Origin: a virus
Length of the DNA: 36,909 nucleotides
Virus record (IMG/VR): IMGVR_UViG_3300047471_000694
Span: 1-36,909 of that record
Direction: 5' to 3' (one strand)
Position numbers and translations under genes: made by a program. A model generated the notes under the pieces. That model was not told where the DNA came from. It did no database searches and saw only the letters and a program-made list of their open reading frames with translations. Of this stretch, positions 1 through 6,486 are shown in pieces (the first letter of the stretch is position 1; every line of letters starts with the position of its first letter).

Positions 1-20
1 CTAAAACGATTCAGTAGTTT

Positions 21-96
21 TACTTCGTTATTTAGCATGTGTTCTATATCCCTGTCCACTTCATTATTTTAACTTGTTTCCTTACTTCATTTTAGT
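21..96. repeat. Three imperfect ACTTCATTATTTTA direct repeats in an AT-rich leader
   Basis: Three related words occur in the same direction at 21-34, 58-71 and 83-95, with consensus ACTTC(A/G)TTATTTTAG; the last copy lacks a few bases. The surrounding 1-225 stretch is AT-rich compared with the rest of the window and holds no convincing gene. Short repeated words in an AT-rich block can be protein-binding iterons of an origin or an operator, but nothing here shows which. The third copy runs into one of the dispersed AACTAAAA words (reverse orientation, 90-97). Confidence 0.45.
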
Positions 97-189
97 TTCT
101 CGTTTGATCCACTTTCTTGAGGGGTTGAGCCATTCTCCCTTGGGGTGTGGTTGCGCAGGGCGATATGTGCCACGCATATCTAAACTATA

Positions 190-215
190 CGCAGCATATA
201 TATAACATCTATATT
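190..215 (-). promoter_or_regulatory. AT-rich element shared with the 5.91-kb element
   Basis: Read on the minus strand, this stretch contains TGTTATATATATGC followed by a TATAG word. The same 14 bases occur perfectly on the plus strand at 5910-5923, again followed by TATATAGG. Such TATATA words are scarce elsewhere in this GC-rich sequence. It lies just after the stop of the leftward gene at 226-522, so it could be a leftward promoter for something beyond the window edge or a shared binding site. The promoter role is inference. Confidence 0.35.
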
Positions 216-225
216 TTTAGTTTGC

Positions 226-522
226 CTAGTTCGGCTTTTCCTCGGCCGCAGCTTGCGCCAGATCGGAAACCTCGCGGGCCTTCGCGCCGTCCTCGCGCAG
301 CGCCATAATCGCACCGACCGGCTGGCGCGGATCCGTTTGGACGATGTGATTCGAGGCCAGGATCAACCGGCCAGGGCGTATCTCCGTACCGCCGCGATGA
401 TTGACGCCCGTCACCAGGCCCCCATCCTCCAGCTCCACCACGCGACACTGGATCACAGGCCGCTCCAGTTGCAACACCACCAGGTCGCCGACTCTCAGCT
501 CATTGCCGATCGCATCCCGCAT
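226..522 (-). CDS. Small KOW/SH3-like phage protein, unknown function
   Basis: A 98-residue leftward gene. The start is supported by a GGAGGG ribosome-binding site about 8 bases before the ATG at 522. The N-terminal half (NELRVGDLVVLQL, then an R/E-rich strand and GGLVTGVN) has the spacing of a small beta-barrel of the KOW/SH3 type, with a helical Ala/Glu-rich tail (residues about 70-98). Small proteins of this look are frequent in phage accessory regions, and I do not recognise a named family. It is the distal leftward gene after the DUF1376 protein, separated by 279 bases that carry an inverted repeat (550-565), which suggests its own regulated promoter. Start and frame are well supported; function is not. 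Confidence 0.7.
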   Translation of the reverse strand: MRDAIGNELRVGDLVVLQLERPVIQCRVVELEDGGLVTGVNHRGGTEIRPGRLILASNHIVQTDPRQPVGAIMALREDGAKAREVSDLAQAAAEEKPN

Positions 523-801
523 TTCATTCCCTCCAGTTTTCTACTACCGCTATACTCACGTATAGCGCTTTCGTCTAACGTTCGCCCACTGGTTTATATA
601 TTACTCATGCCGCGCATATTCCCCACATATACGCCGCCAATCTAAAACATATAGTTTTTATAGATTTTTAGATGATCTTGCGACCCGCGCCGCGTGAAAT
701 GGCGAGCGAAGCACCCTACCAGATTTGCGCATATCTCAACATGGCTTACCTGGCGCAGCGTCGAGTGACCTTGTTCGTCGCCATACTTCAGTTTCTCCCT
801 T
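523..801. other. Intergenic region between the two leftward genes
   Basis: No convincing gene is seen here; open frames lack ribosome-binding sites and protein-like composition. Besides the element at 550-597 it holds the inverted repeat AAAAC-ATATA-GTTTT at 644-658 and a run of TATA-rich words around 594-665. On the minus strand, GGCGTATATGTGGGGA (rc of about 618-633) resembles the GGCGTATATGGGGA found on the plus strand at 24032-24045. These are candidate promoter or operator sites only. Confidence 0.4.
550..597. promoter_or_regulatory. Operator-like inverted repeat and copy A of a ~50-bp repeated control element
   Basis: CTATAC at 550-555 and GTATAG at 560-565 form a perfect 6-bp inverted repeat around TCAC, upstream of the leftward gene at 226-522. 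On the minus strand a TATAGC word overlaps it and could be a -10 box with a weak TTAGAC box 18 bases upstream. The stretch 551-597 (TATACTCACG, then TTTCG, TTCGCCC and a T-rich end) aligns with 1510-1560 and 2855-2905, giving three copies of one layout. The operator role is inferred from position and symmetry. Confidence 0.5.
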
Positions 802-1905
802 TCAATACTGGCGCGGGGGCCGCATCTTCCTGTTGAACTCATTCAGCGGACCGGAAGCATACCCGTATACGTCGCGTAGCCACCTATGCACCGGCGCTGA
901 TTCTGGCACTGCCGATTGAGCGCGGTTAATCAGCAGCCGGCGGAACTCGGATCTGGCCATCTCTGGGCATATTCGCAATAGCTCTTTCAGGGCGTTCTCG
1001 TCAGCCCGCCGCCAGGGGCATTTTCCGAGGGATGGATTCAGCGATTTCCAATACTCGAAAATTTCATTCTTAAATTCCACTTCCCGGCGATTAGAACTCC
1101 CCCCCGCCTTTTTACTTTGATGTTCACTTCCAGAATGCCCCGTAATCGCCGCTGCTGGCCCCGCCACGCGATTTCTACGTCCTGGGTCATGGTTTCCCCC
1201 ATCACGGCCTCTAAACGCCGCTAGAACAGGCTTTCTCGTCATTTTCGCATTCTCTACGCTTTTGCCTACTCGCCGCAGCTCGCGGCCGGGCCGGATCGCC
1301 GAGCCCGCCGCCGGGCGCCGGTGGGAGTGGGGGCGATGGGTGCGCGCCAGGTGTTCGGGGGGTGAGTTTTTCAAGCCCCCGTTTGGGGGCGTACAGGGGC
1401 CGTTTCTGCTTTTAATTTTTGCTTTTTCTAAGAGGGGTGCAGGGGGGATTTCTTTTTCATTTTTAATTTGCGCGTTTTTCGCCGCATTTGTACTCGGCTG
1501 TACTCGCGTTGTACTCACCGTATGCGCGTTTTCGCTTAAATTTCGCTCCCTCCATTTTCGCCATCTGACGTTGACGGCCGCGCGCGCTTTCTCGCTTCGT
1601 TTCTGCTGTTTAGCGGCGTGCTCGCCGCGGCGAAGGTCGATTTCCGGCATACGCAGCCGGCCATCGGCGCCAGGCTCGAAAAACCCCCGGATCGCGGCCT
1701 CCTGTGTACTCCACGTATCGGTATCCATACGTGCCACAGAGGCTAGAAATTTGTCATTGTTGGGGAGGGGTCCATTCCACCAGTAATAAGAACTGAGCAG
1801 CGTGTAAGCGCCAACCAGTGTGGTGTTTAGATGCATCGTGCCGATTAAGAATTGATGCACGTCAAGCGGCATCACGGCATACAACTGTGTGTGAGGGAGA
1901 CGCAT
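802..1905 (-). CDS. DUF1376-type phage replication protein
   Basis: A 367-residue leftward gene. Residues about 12-95 follow the DUF1376 (YdaU-like) pattern: MPLDVHQFLIGTMHLN, then GAYTLLSSYYWW, NGPLPNND, and a W...FFE...GRLRMPEIDLRR end. This domain is common at the N-terminus of phage replication-initiation proteins. Residues 95-285 are a long basic, low-complexity linker. The C-terminal 80 residues (FEYWKSLNP, then K-rich and RWLRDVYGY segments) resemble the C-terminal part of such proteins. It most likely helps load the host replication machinery at the phage origin, together with the DnaC-like protein at 32154-32897. The ATG at 1905 lacks a clear ribosome-binding site. The linker-coding DNA contains phased TACTC sites and copy B of the repeated element, which is unusual. 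Family assignment is fairly sure; the exact role is inference. Confidence 0.75.
   Translation of the reverse strand: MRLPHTQLYAVMPLDVHQFLIGTMHLNTTLVGAYTLLSSYYWWNGPLPNNDKFLASVARMDTDTWSTQEAAIRGFFEPGADGRLRMPEIDLRRGEHAAKQQKRSEKARAAVNVRWRKWRERNLSENAHTVSTTRVQPSTNAAKNAQIKNEKEIPPAPLLEKAKIKSRNGPCTPPNGGLKNSPPEHLARTHRPHSHRRPAAGSAIRPGRELRRVGKSVENAKMTRKPVLAAFRGRDGGNHDPGRRNRVAGPAAAITGHSGSEHQSKKAGGSSNRREVEFKNEIFEYWKSLNPSLGKCPWRRADENALKELLRICPEMARSEFRRLLINRAQSAVPESAPVHRWLRDVYGYASGPLNEFNRKMRPPRQY
1491..1560. repeat. Helically phased TACTC triplet and copy B of the repeated control element, inside a gene
   Basis: TACTC begins at 1491, 1501 and 1512, a spacing of 10-11 bp, about one helical turn. From 1510 to 1560 the sequence matches the copies at 551-597 and 2855-2905: TGTACTCACCG, then TTTTCGCTTAA, TTTCGC, CTCC and a TTTTC end. 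It lies in the linker-coding part of the DUF1376 gene, where the protein is low complexity, so the DNA signal may be what is conserved. Another TACTCCACGTA lies at 1707-1717. Confidence 0.5.
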
Positions 1906-2309
1906 AGTAGAGGCCCGTTTCCAGCCGGCTTTTTAGGGTGAATTGGAACGCAGCAGGAGATTTCTACGGGTTGTACTCACGTACTACTCACGTAATACTC
2001 CGAGTACAACTGCTAAACTTTCGATCTCACTTGAGAAGGGAAAAAATTAGAGCCGCGGCCCCGAGGGGTGCTTGCCAGCTATGAAAGCCCAAGCCAGAGC
2101 CGCTATCTATAAGCCGCTGTTAAAGATACAGCGCCCCTCCAATTCAGCGCCTTTTTCTTCCAGCGAAAAATTATCACTGAATGACATAGGGAAACGTTCT
2201 AGTCACAGACCCGCAATGCGTCAAGACGGAAAATACGGCGAATACGTGCGCCGATCTTAGTACAGTGTAATTACATTTATGCAACATACTCGCGGTATAG
2301 GATTCCGCC
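1906..2309. promoter_or_regulatory. Divergent control region with phased TACTC operator array
   Basis: This gap separates the leftward DUF1376 gene from the rightward RusA gene and should hold divergent promoters. Two TACTCACGTA words (1974-1983, 1985-1994) and the perfect palindrome TACTC-C-GAGTA (1996-2006) start exactly 11 bp apart. A further TACTCGCGGTATA lies at 2287-2299, immediately before the RusA start. A 60-codon open frame at 2081-2260 has no good ribosome-binding site or family resemblance, so I do not call it a gene. The phasing on one face of the helix suggests a cooperatively binding repressor or activator; its identity is unknown. Confidence 0.55.
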
Positions 2310-2837
2310 ATGCAGCGCATGAGTAGAACCGCCGAGCGCCAGGCGTGGACAAACTACGTCGAAGCCGGCGCCTATCTCGATACTCCGAGTACTCCGAGCA
2401 GACCGCGGGAAATTCACTTCATGGTGGAATGCCGGCCGGTGCCGCAGGGCTCGATGAAGGGCGCCGCCATCACCCGCGACGACGGTACGCCGGGTACCGT
2501 GTTCATGTGCGACAACAAGCGTACTCACGTATACCGCCGCGAAGTGGGCTTCGACGCTCTGCGCGCTCGCGCTCTACTCGGAGTACACGACGTATTCGCG
2601 CCCGCTGGCCCGCTGCGCCTGAATTGTACGTTTGTATTCAAAAAGCCCAGGAGCGCGCCCGCGGATCGCGCGCGGCCGATCGTCAAGCCGGATCTGGATA
2701 AGCTCATGCGCGCGTGCTGCGATGCGCTGAGTGGCGTTCTCTGGAAAGACGACGCGCAAGTGTGCGAAGCCACCATCGCGAAAATCTACGGCGACGTGGA
2801 GTGTGTACACATCAGCGTGCAGATGATCGAGAACTAA
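2310..2837 (+). CDS. RusA-type Holliday junction resolvase
   Basis: A 175-residue protein matching the RusA family of phage endonucleases that resolve Holliday junctions. It has the core ECRPVPQGSMKG at about 40-51, a strand with FVFKKPRS at 108-115, and the acidic motif KPDLDKL at 126-132 followed by GVLWKDDAQV at 142-151, which supply the conserved metal-binding aspartates. RusA of E. coli is about 120 residues; this one has a 35-residue N-terminal extension whose codons contain overlapping TACTC palindromes (2381-2400), so the true start could be further in, for example the ATG at 2421. AGGA lies 7 bases before ATG 2310. As the first rightward gene after the divergent control region, it is probably early. 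Another palindrome, TACTC-G-GAGTA, lies inside the gene at 2575-2585. Confidence 0.85.
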   Translation: MQRMSRTAERQAWTNYVEAGAYLDTPSTPSRPREIHFMVECRPVPQGSMKGAAITRDDGTPGTVFMCDNKRTHVYRREVGFDALRARALLGVHDVFAPAGPLRLNCTFVFKKPRSAPADRARPIVKPDLDKLMRACCDALSGVLWKDDAQVCEATIAKIYGDVECVHISVQMIEN

Positions 2838-2854
2838 AAAATTTATACTCCCGC

Positions 2855-2915
2855 TATACTCGCGCATACGATGTTTCGCTTAATTTTCGCCCTCCCTATT
2901 TTCCCCAATTAAGCG
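2855..2915. promoter_or_regulatory. Copy C of the repeated control element, with a 9-bp inverted repeat
   Basis: The gap after the RusA gene holds TATACTCGCGCATACG (2855-2870), then TTTCGCTTAA, TTTTCGCCC and a TATTTTC end, aligning with copies A (551) and B (1510). In this copy CGCTTAATT (2877-2885) and AATTAAGCG (2907-2915) form a perfect 9-bp inverted repeat with a 21-base loop. It precedes the structural-type gene at 2962, so it may be the switch point between early and late rightward transcription. That role is inference. Confidence 0.5.
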
Positions 2916-2961
2916 CACGCTGGAGGCACGTTTCTAAGCGTCCTTGAAGGAGGACTCGACA

Positions 2962-3540
2962 ATGAGCAGTTCTGCGATCCGCCGCGCGGCGCCGGCCAAC
3001 CCGGTTAATGCCGCACTTGCCACAGCCCAGGTTTTCCCCCTCGCCTCCAACACCGCCCTGGCTTGTACGCTGGGGGTCCCCGGCAAACTTGTACTCGAAG
3101 CAAAACGCTTCACGGTGCGCGCCGAAGGCATCGCACAGGTGGGCGTGAACACCGTCACCGCCAACATTTCTCTACTCGGCGCATTGGCCCTGCCCGCTTC
3201 CCCGCTGGTGATCGGCAACTGGACCCTGCTTAAAGCGGGGACCGCCGCGGCCGTCGCGGCCCTGGCTTCGCCCTGGTGGTTCCAGGCAGACCTGATCTAC
3301 GACTCCATCAGCGGCTTGCTGAACGGGACCGCGGCGCAGGTCATAGCCAACACCATCACCGCCGCCGCCGCCGTCACCGCCCTGACGGGCTTGAATGGGA
3401 CCAATCTTCCCGTGGTACAGGCCGGCCCGGTGACAGTGCAGCCCGCAGATCCGGTCTTTTACCTGGCCGCGGCGATCACGTTCTCAGCCGGCGCCGCCGC
3501 CAACATAGGCACCCTGGCCAATTTCGAGATAGCATTCTAG
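2962..3540 (+). CDS. Hydrophobic, Ala-rich probable virion protein
   Basis: A protein of about 192 residues read from ATG 2962, chosen because AAGGAGG lies 8 bases upstream; the same frame extends 6 codons further up to 2944 without such a site. It is rich in Ala, Thr, Val and Asn with alternating beta-strand patterns (VFPLASNTALACTLGV, NWTLLKAGTAAAV, WWFQADLIYDSISG) and has no charged coil or membrane helix of clear type. That composition suits a virion surface or decoration protein. I recall similar hypothetical proteins in soil-phage genomes but cannot name a family. A strong hairpin terminator follows at 3575-3615, so it ends its own transcription unit. Coding is well supported; function is open. 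Confidence 0.7.
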   Translation: MSSSAIRRAAPANPVNAALATAQVFPLASNTALACTLGVPGKLVLEAKRFTVRAEGIAQVGVNTVTANISLLGALALPASPLVIGNWTLLKAGTAAAVAALASPWWFQADLIYDSISGLLNGTAAQVIANTITAAAAVTALTGLNGTNLPVVQAGPVTVQPADPVFYLAAAITFSAGAAANIGTLANFEIAF

Positions 3541-3574
3541 GCATAGTAGCGGCCCCCTAACCTGCCTCTCGCAG

Positions 3575-3615
3575 CCGCGCCGGGTTCCTACCTTTCCCCC
3601 GGCGCGGGCATTTTC
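3575..3615 (+). terminator. Rho-independent terminator after the 2962 gene
   Basis: CCGCGCCGGG (3575-3584) pairs perfectly with CCCGGCGCGG (3598-3607) around a 13-base loop, followed by GCATTTTCT. The T tract is short, so termination may be partial and let some transcription into the packaging genes. Confidence 0.65.
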
Positions 3616-3629
3616 TACTCGGAGGAACT

Positions 3630-3968
3630 ATGGACAAGACACACGAAGCGGCCAAGCGCGGCCTGGGCGGCGAGAAGAAAAAAGGCAAGACGCATACTCA
3701 TGGTGTGCACTACGAGCGCGCCGGCAACGGCGGATACATCGCCCACGTACACAAACACCACGGCGCCGGCCCGCACAGCGAAGGCCACAGCCACACCGAG
3801 GAACATTCGCTGCCCGACAAGGATGCGATGGCCGAGCACATGGAAGAACACATGGGCGACCAGCCGGCAGTGGGCGAGATGCAGCCCCAGGAGCAGCCCG
3901 AAGAGGCCCAGGAGCAGCCCCAGGCGGCGATGGCCGGCGGCGGCGGCGGGCCACAGCAGGGAATGTAA
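3630..3968 (+). CDS. Histidine-rich small protein before the terminase
   Basis: A 112-residue protein with a good ribosome-binding site (GGAGG, 6 bases before ATG 3630). Residues 20-60 are full of His pairs (THTHGVHYER, HVHKHH, HSEGHSHTEEH), followed by an acidic, Gln/Glu-rich coil and a Gly-rich end. His-rich proteins with this layout are found beside packaging genes in other short-tailed phages; metal binding is likely from composition but not proven. The TACTCGGAGG of its leader overlaps the ribosome-binding site, which could tie translation to the TACTC sites. It heads the packaging and head gene cluster. Confidence 0.7.
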   Translation: MDKTHEAAKRGLGGEKKKGKTHTHGVHYERAGNGGYIAHVHKHHGAGPHSEGHSHTEEHSLPDKDAMAEHMEEHMGDQPAVGEMQPQEQPEEAQEQPQAAMAGGGGGPQQGM

Positions 3969-3971
3969 GCG

Positions 3972-4247
3972 ATGGCGTTAACGACGCGACTAGAACCCGA
4001 TTCCTGCCCGTGCTGCGGACACATACTCGACGCGGCGAGCAACCTGGACTATCACACGCCGAAAGTGGGCGACCTGACCGTGTGCATCAACTGTCAATCG
4101 GTGTGCGACTGGGATGAAAACATGCGTCTACGCCTCCTGAGCGCAGCTCAAATAAATGCATTGCCGCCCAATGTGCTCGCGCAGGTTGCACACATCGCGA
4201 TCACGATACGAAGAGAACTTCCGCGTTTTCGCCGCGCGAGGAATTGA
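3972..4247 (+). CDS. Zinc-ribbon protein upstream of the terminase
   Basis: A 91-residue protein with two CxxC knuckles, CPCCGH at about 12-17 and CINCQS at about 38-43, a classic spacing for a one-zinc ribbon, followed by a helical basic tail. It starts 4 bases after the His-rich gene and its TGA overlaps the terminase ATG (TGATG). The position is that of a terminase small subunit, but I see no helix-turn-helix, so a DNA-binding packaging partner is only a possibility. It is one of several small zinc-binding proteins in this genome. Confidence 0.7.
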   Translation: MALTTRLEPDSCPCCGHILDAASNLDYHTPKVGDLTVCINCQSVCDWDENMRLRLLSAAQINALPPNVLAQVAHIAITIRRELPRFRRARN

Positions 4248-5905
4248 TGGACGACAGCATCGACGTGGCGCGGATCCCGGCCGATGAGGACTATCGCCAG
4301 GAGCTGCGCTGGCGAATGCAGACCGATCTTTTCTGGCTGGCGAAATTTGTACTCGGGTACAACAAGATCACCGAAGAGTGGCACCGGCCGGTTGCCGATG
4401 TATTCGTAAAAAAGGATCCCGGCAAGCCATTCGCGCAGCAGACCCGCAAGCGCCGGCGCATCCTGCTGCTGCCGCGCAAAACCTATAAAACTAGTTTGTC
4501 TATCTGCGACACCGTGCAATGGGTGATCGGCTTTCCCGACATTGCCATTATGGTAATGACGGCTTCCAATTCTCCCGACTCGCCCCTGGCCGATGCGTTC
4601 GTGGCCGAAGTGGCGAGTCATTTCTATTGCCCCGAAGGCACGCCGAAAAACCCGCTGCATCTGTGTTTCCCCGAGCACGTTTTGATCAAGATGGACAAGG
4701 CCGGCCAATTCACCACGCCGGCGCGCACCCGGTTTCGCCGCGACCCCACGGTGAAGGGCGTCTCGATCGAGCAGAGCTTGAGCGGCTGGCATCCCGACAT
4801 AATCAAGGGCGAGGATGTGCAGGACAACAGAAATTCGCAAACTAGTTTCGGGCTGCGCAAAGTAAGGAAGAATTTTTACTTGAATCTAAAAATGCTCGGC
4901 GAAGATGGCCTGGTGGATCTGACCGCCACGCGCTACGGGCCGGCGGATCTGTACGGCGACATGATCGCCAAGGCCGGCGAGGAAACAATTCTCTTGTGGA
5001 AGCCGGCTTATTTCCGCCGCGAGCACGCATTAAAGCTGGACGACGACGAATTGAACGAGCAGGACGTGATTTTACAGTTCCCCGAGCAGATTTCCTGGGC
5101 CTTCCTGCGCAATGAGAAGGCGCTCGACCCGGAAAGTTTCTGGACGCAGTACATGAACGTGGCCGAGGGCGCTTTTGTGCCGACCTTCGCGGCGGAAAAG
5201 CTGGAGCGCGCCAAAGTTACCGAGGAACACGCCCCCGCCGAGGATCAGACGCATATCTGCTGGCGCCTGGAGTATGCCGAATCGAAGCACGCCGCCTGTG
5301 CGGTGGGGATCGAGCGCGGCGGGCGCATGACGATTGTGGAAGTGGCACGCGGGCAGTTCACCCCCACCACGCTGGCCTGGCGCATTGTGGACACCTGCAA
5401 GCGATGGGAAGTGCGCCGCGTCGAAATCGAGGACACGCCCGGCGCGCGCAGCATGATTCCCCACATTCGCAACGAGGCTCTCGATGCCGACTGGCGAGTG
5501 GATATTGCCTGGACCGAGTTTCTACAGGATGAAACCGCGCGCTCGCTGGCCATCAAGGCCGCGGAGCCGCATCTCGCGACCGGCCGGCTGCTGTTTGCCG
5601 ACAAGCTGCCCTTGTGGCAGGAAATCTTTCGCCAGCTCTACCAGTTCGGCATGGTGGAGGAATTCGACCTGGCCAGCGTGATCAGCAGAGTAGCGGCGAA
5701 GCTGCCGGCGTCGATCGCGGCCGAGGGCTTCGAGGCCCAGGACGAGGAACAGTTTCGCGCCTACATCGAGCAGGACGCCTACGATCGCGTGTATAACCGC
5801 GGGCGCTACCACGAGGCCGAGCCGGTGGCCGAACCGGAACAGGAATGGGCGCCGGCCGAGCCCGGCGACGGGCTGGGGGAATGTATGCCGGGGCTTAGCG
5901 GTTGA
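4247..5905 (+). CDS. terL: Terminase large subunit
   Basis: A 552-residue packaging motor protein that cuts and translocates DNA into the head. The start is ATG 4247, overlapping the previous stop and preceded by GAGGAA; a TTG at 4244 is in the same frame. The ATPase half has a non-classical Walker A, LLLPRKTYKTSLS at about 73-85 with K/R early as usual in terminases, and an acidic segment DIIKGED near 184-190. The C-terminal half from about 345 has the RNase H-like nuclease layout: a beta strand GIERGGRMTIVEV, then VEIEDTPGARSM. The first catalytic Asp position is unclear; it reads RLEYAES where an Asp is usual. Two palindromes AAACTAGTTT lie in the gene (4488-4497, 4839-4848). Confidence 0.9.
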   Translation: MDDSIDVARIPADEDYRQELRWRMQTDLFWLAKFVLGYNKITEEWHRPVADVFVKKDPGKPFAQQTRKRRRILLLPRKTYKTSLSICDTVQWVIGFPDIAIMVMTASNSPDSPLADAFVAEVASHFYCPEGTPKNPLHLCFPEHVLIKMDKAGQFTTPARTRFRRDPTVKGVSIEQSLSGWHPDIIKGEDVQDNRNSQTSFGLRKVRKNFYLNLKMLGEDGLVDLTATRYGPADLYGDMIAKAGEETILLWKPAYFRREHALKLDDDELNEQDVILQFPEQISWAFLRNEKALDPESFWTQYMNVAEGAFVPTFAAEKLERAKVTEEHAPAEDQTHICWRLEYAESKHAACAVGIERGGRMTIVEVARGQFTPTTLAWRIVDTCKRWEVRRVEIEDTPGARSMIPHIRNEALDADWRVDIAWTEFLQDETARSLAIKAAEPHLATGRLLFADKLPLWQEIFRQLYQFGMVEEFDLASVISRVAAKLPASIAAEGFEAQDEEQFRAYIEQDAYDRVYNRGRYHEAEPVAEPEQEWAPAEPGDGLGECMPGLSG

Positions 5906-5909
5906 AATG

Positions 5910-5935
5910 TGTTATATATATGCGGTATATAGGCG
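5910..5935 (+). promoter_or_regulatory. AT-rich promoter-like element before the portal group
   Basis: TGTTATATATATGC followed by GGTATATAGG sits in the 42-base gap after the terminase. It matches the minus-strand element at 190-215 over 14 bases and resembles CATATATGGCGTATATGG at 24025-24042. Paired TATA words about 11 bp apart in an otherwise GC-rich genome suggest a phage promoter or activator site. No good -35 box is visible. Confidence 0.4.
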
Positions 5936-5947
5936 AGCGAGGGGAAT

Positions 5948-6190
5948 ATGAAAATCACTCTGGAGAGCACGGATCAAATTGTATGCATCGCCGCGGAGCC
6001 AGGCGGGGCGGAAATCGAATGCCGGGTATGGCAGGGACACACCGGCAAGGGAACGCCGGTACAGGTGATAATTCCTCGAATCGCAACGCCCAATGGGGGA
6101 TGTATCGACAGGCAGTTTGACCAGGATTTGCGCGAGGTTAGCGCGCCGCTGGCGCTGCCGCTGGCGTTTCCGTTACGAATGGTGATCTGA
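5948..6190 (+). CDS. Small conserved-type phage protein, unknown function
   Basis: An 80-residue protein. AGGGGA precedes ATG 5948 by 5 bases. The sequence is beta-rich (MKITLESTDQIVCIAA, ECRVWQGHT, PVQVIIPRIATP) and ends in a hydrophobic segment LALPLAFPLRMVI. Its TGA overlaps the ATG of the next gene, so the two are translationally coupled. I recognise no family beyond small phage proteins found between terminase and portal. Coding is well supported by the ribosome-binding site and coupling. Confidence 0.65.
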   Translation: MKITLESTDQIVCIAAEPGGAEIECRVWQGHTGKGTPVQVIIPRIATPNGGCIDRQFDQDLREVSAPLALPLAFPLRMVI

Positions 6191-6486
6191 TGCCCTGCGA
6201 ATGGCTACGAATGCCGGATGGCACGGTGATGCACCTTAACCGCGGCCGTGCGGGCAGGAGACAGACATGCAAGTTTTGCGGGCAGAAGTACTCCGAAGGC
6301 AAGCTCTGCGATTTTCCTATAGGGAACGGTAAAACCTGCGATGCGGCGATGTGCGATGACTGCGCTAAGACTCTTGGAAGGCAACATACTGAAATCGGCA
6401 ACGGCATAAAAAAGTTGAACGACACGATTGATGTTTGTCCTATTCACCGCGAACAGGCAGCAGTCAGCGGAGGAAAGTTTACATGA
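6190..6486 (+). CDS. Cys-rich zinc-binding protein
   Basis: A 98-residue protein that starts at ATG 6190 inside the previous stop. Eight or more metal-binding-type residues are spaced as knuckles: CKFCGQ at 27-32, a lone Cys at about 40, CDAAMCDDC around 50-58, and CPIH near 83-86. This resembles a two-zinc finger fold, but I cannot name the family. It is coupled by ATGA overlap to the portal gene. A role in protein or nucleic-acid contact during head assembly is inference from position. Confidence 0.7.
   Translation: MPCEWLRMPDGTVMHLNRGRAGRRQTCKFCGQKYSEGKLCDFPIGNGKTCDAAMCDDCAKTLGRQHTEIGNGIKKLNDTIDVCPIHREQAAVSGGKFT

Noticed and set aside
253-645. Open frame of 130 codons on the plus strand
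   Set aside because: It is antisense to the well-supported leftward gene at 226-522 and has the composition of a shadow frame.
2081-2260. 60-codon open frame in the divergent control region
   Set aside because: No ribosome-binding site at a good distance, no family resemblance, and it lies among operator sites.
4244-4246. TTG as the terminase start
   Set aside because: It is in frame, but ATG 4247 gives the usual TGATG overlap and better spacing to GAGGAA.
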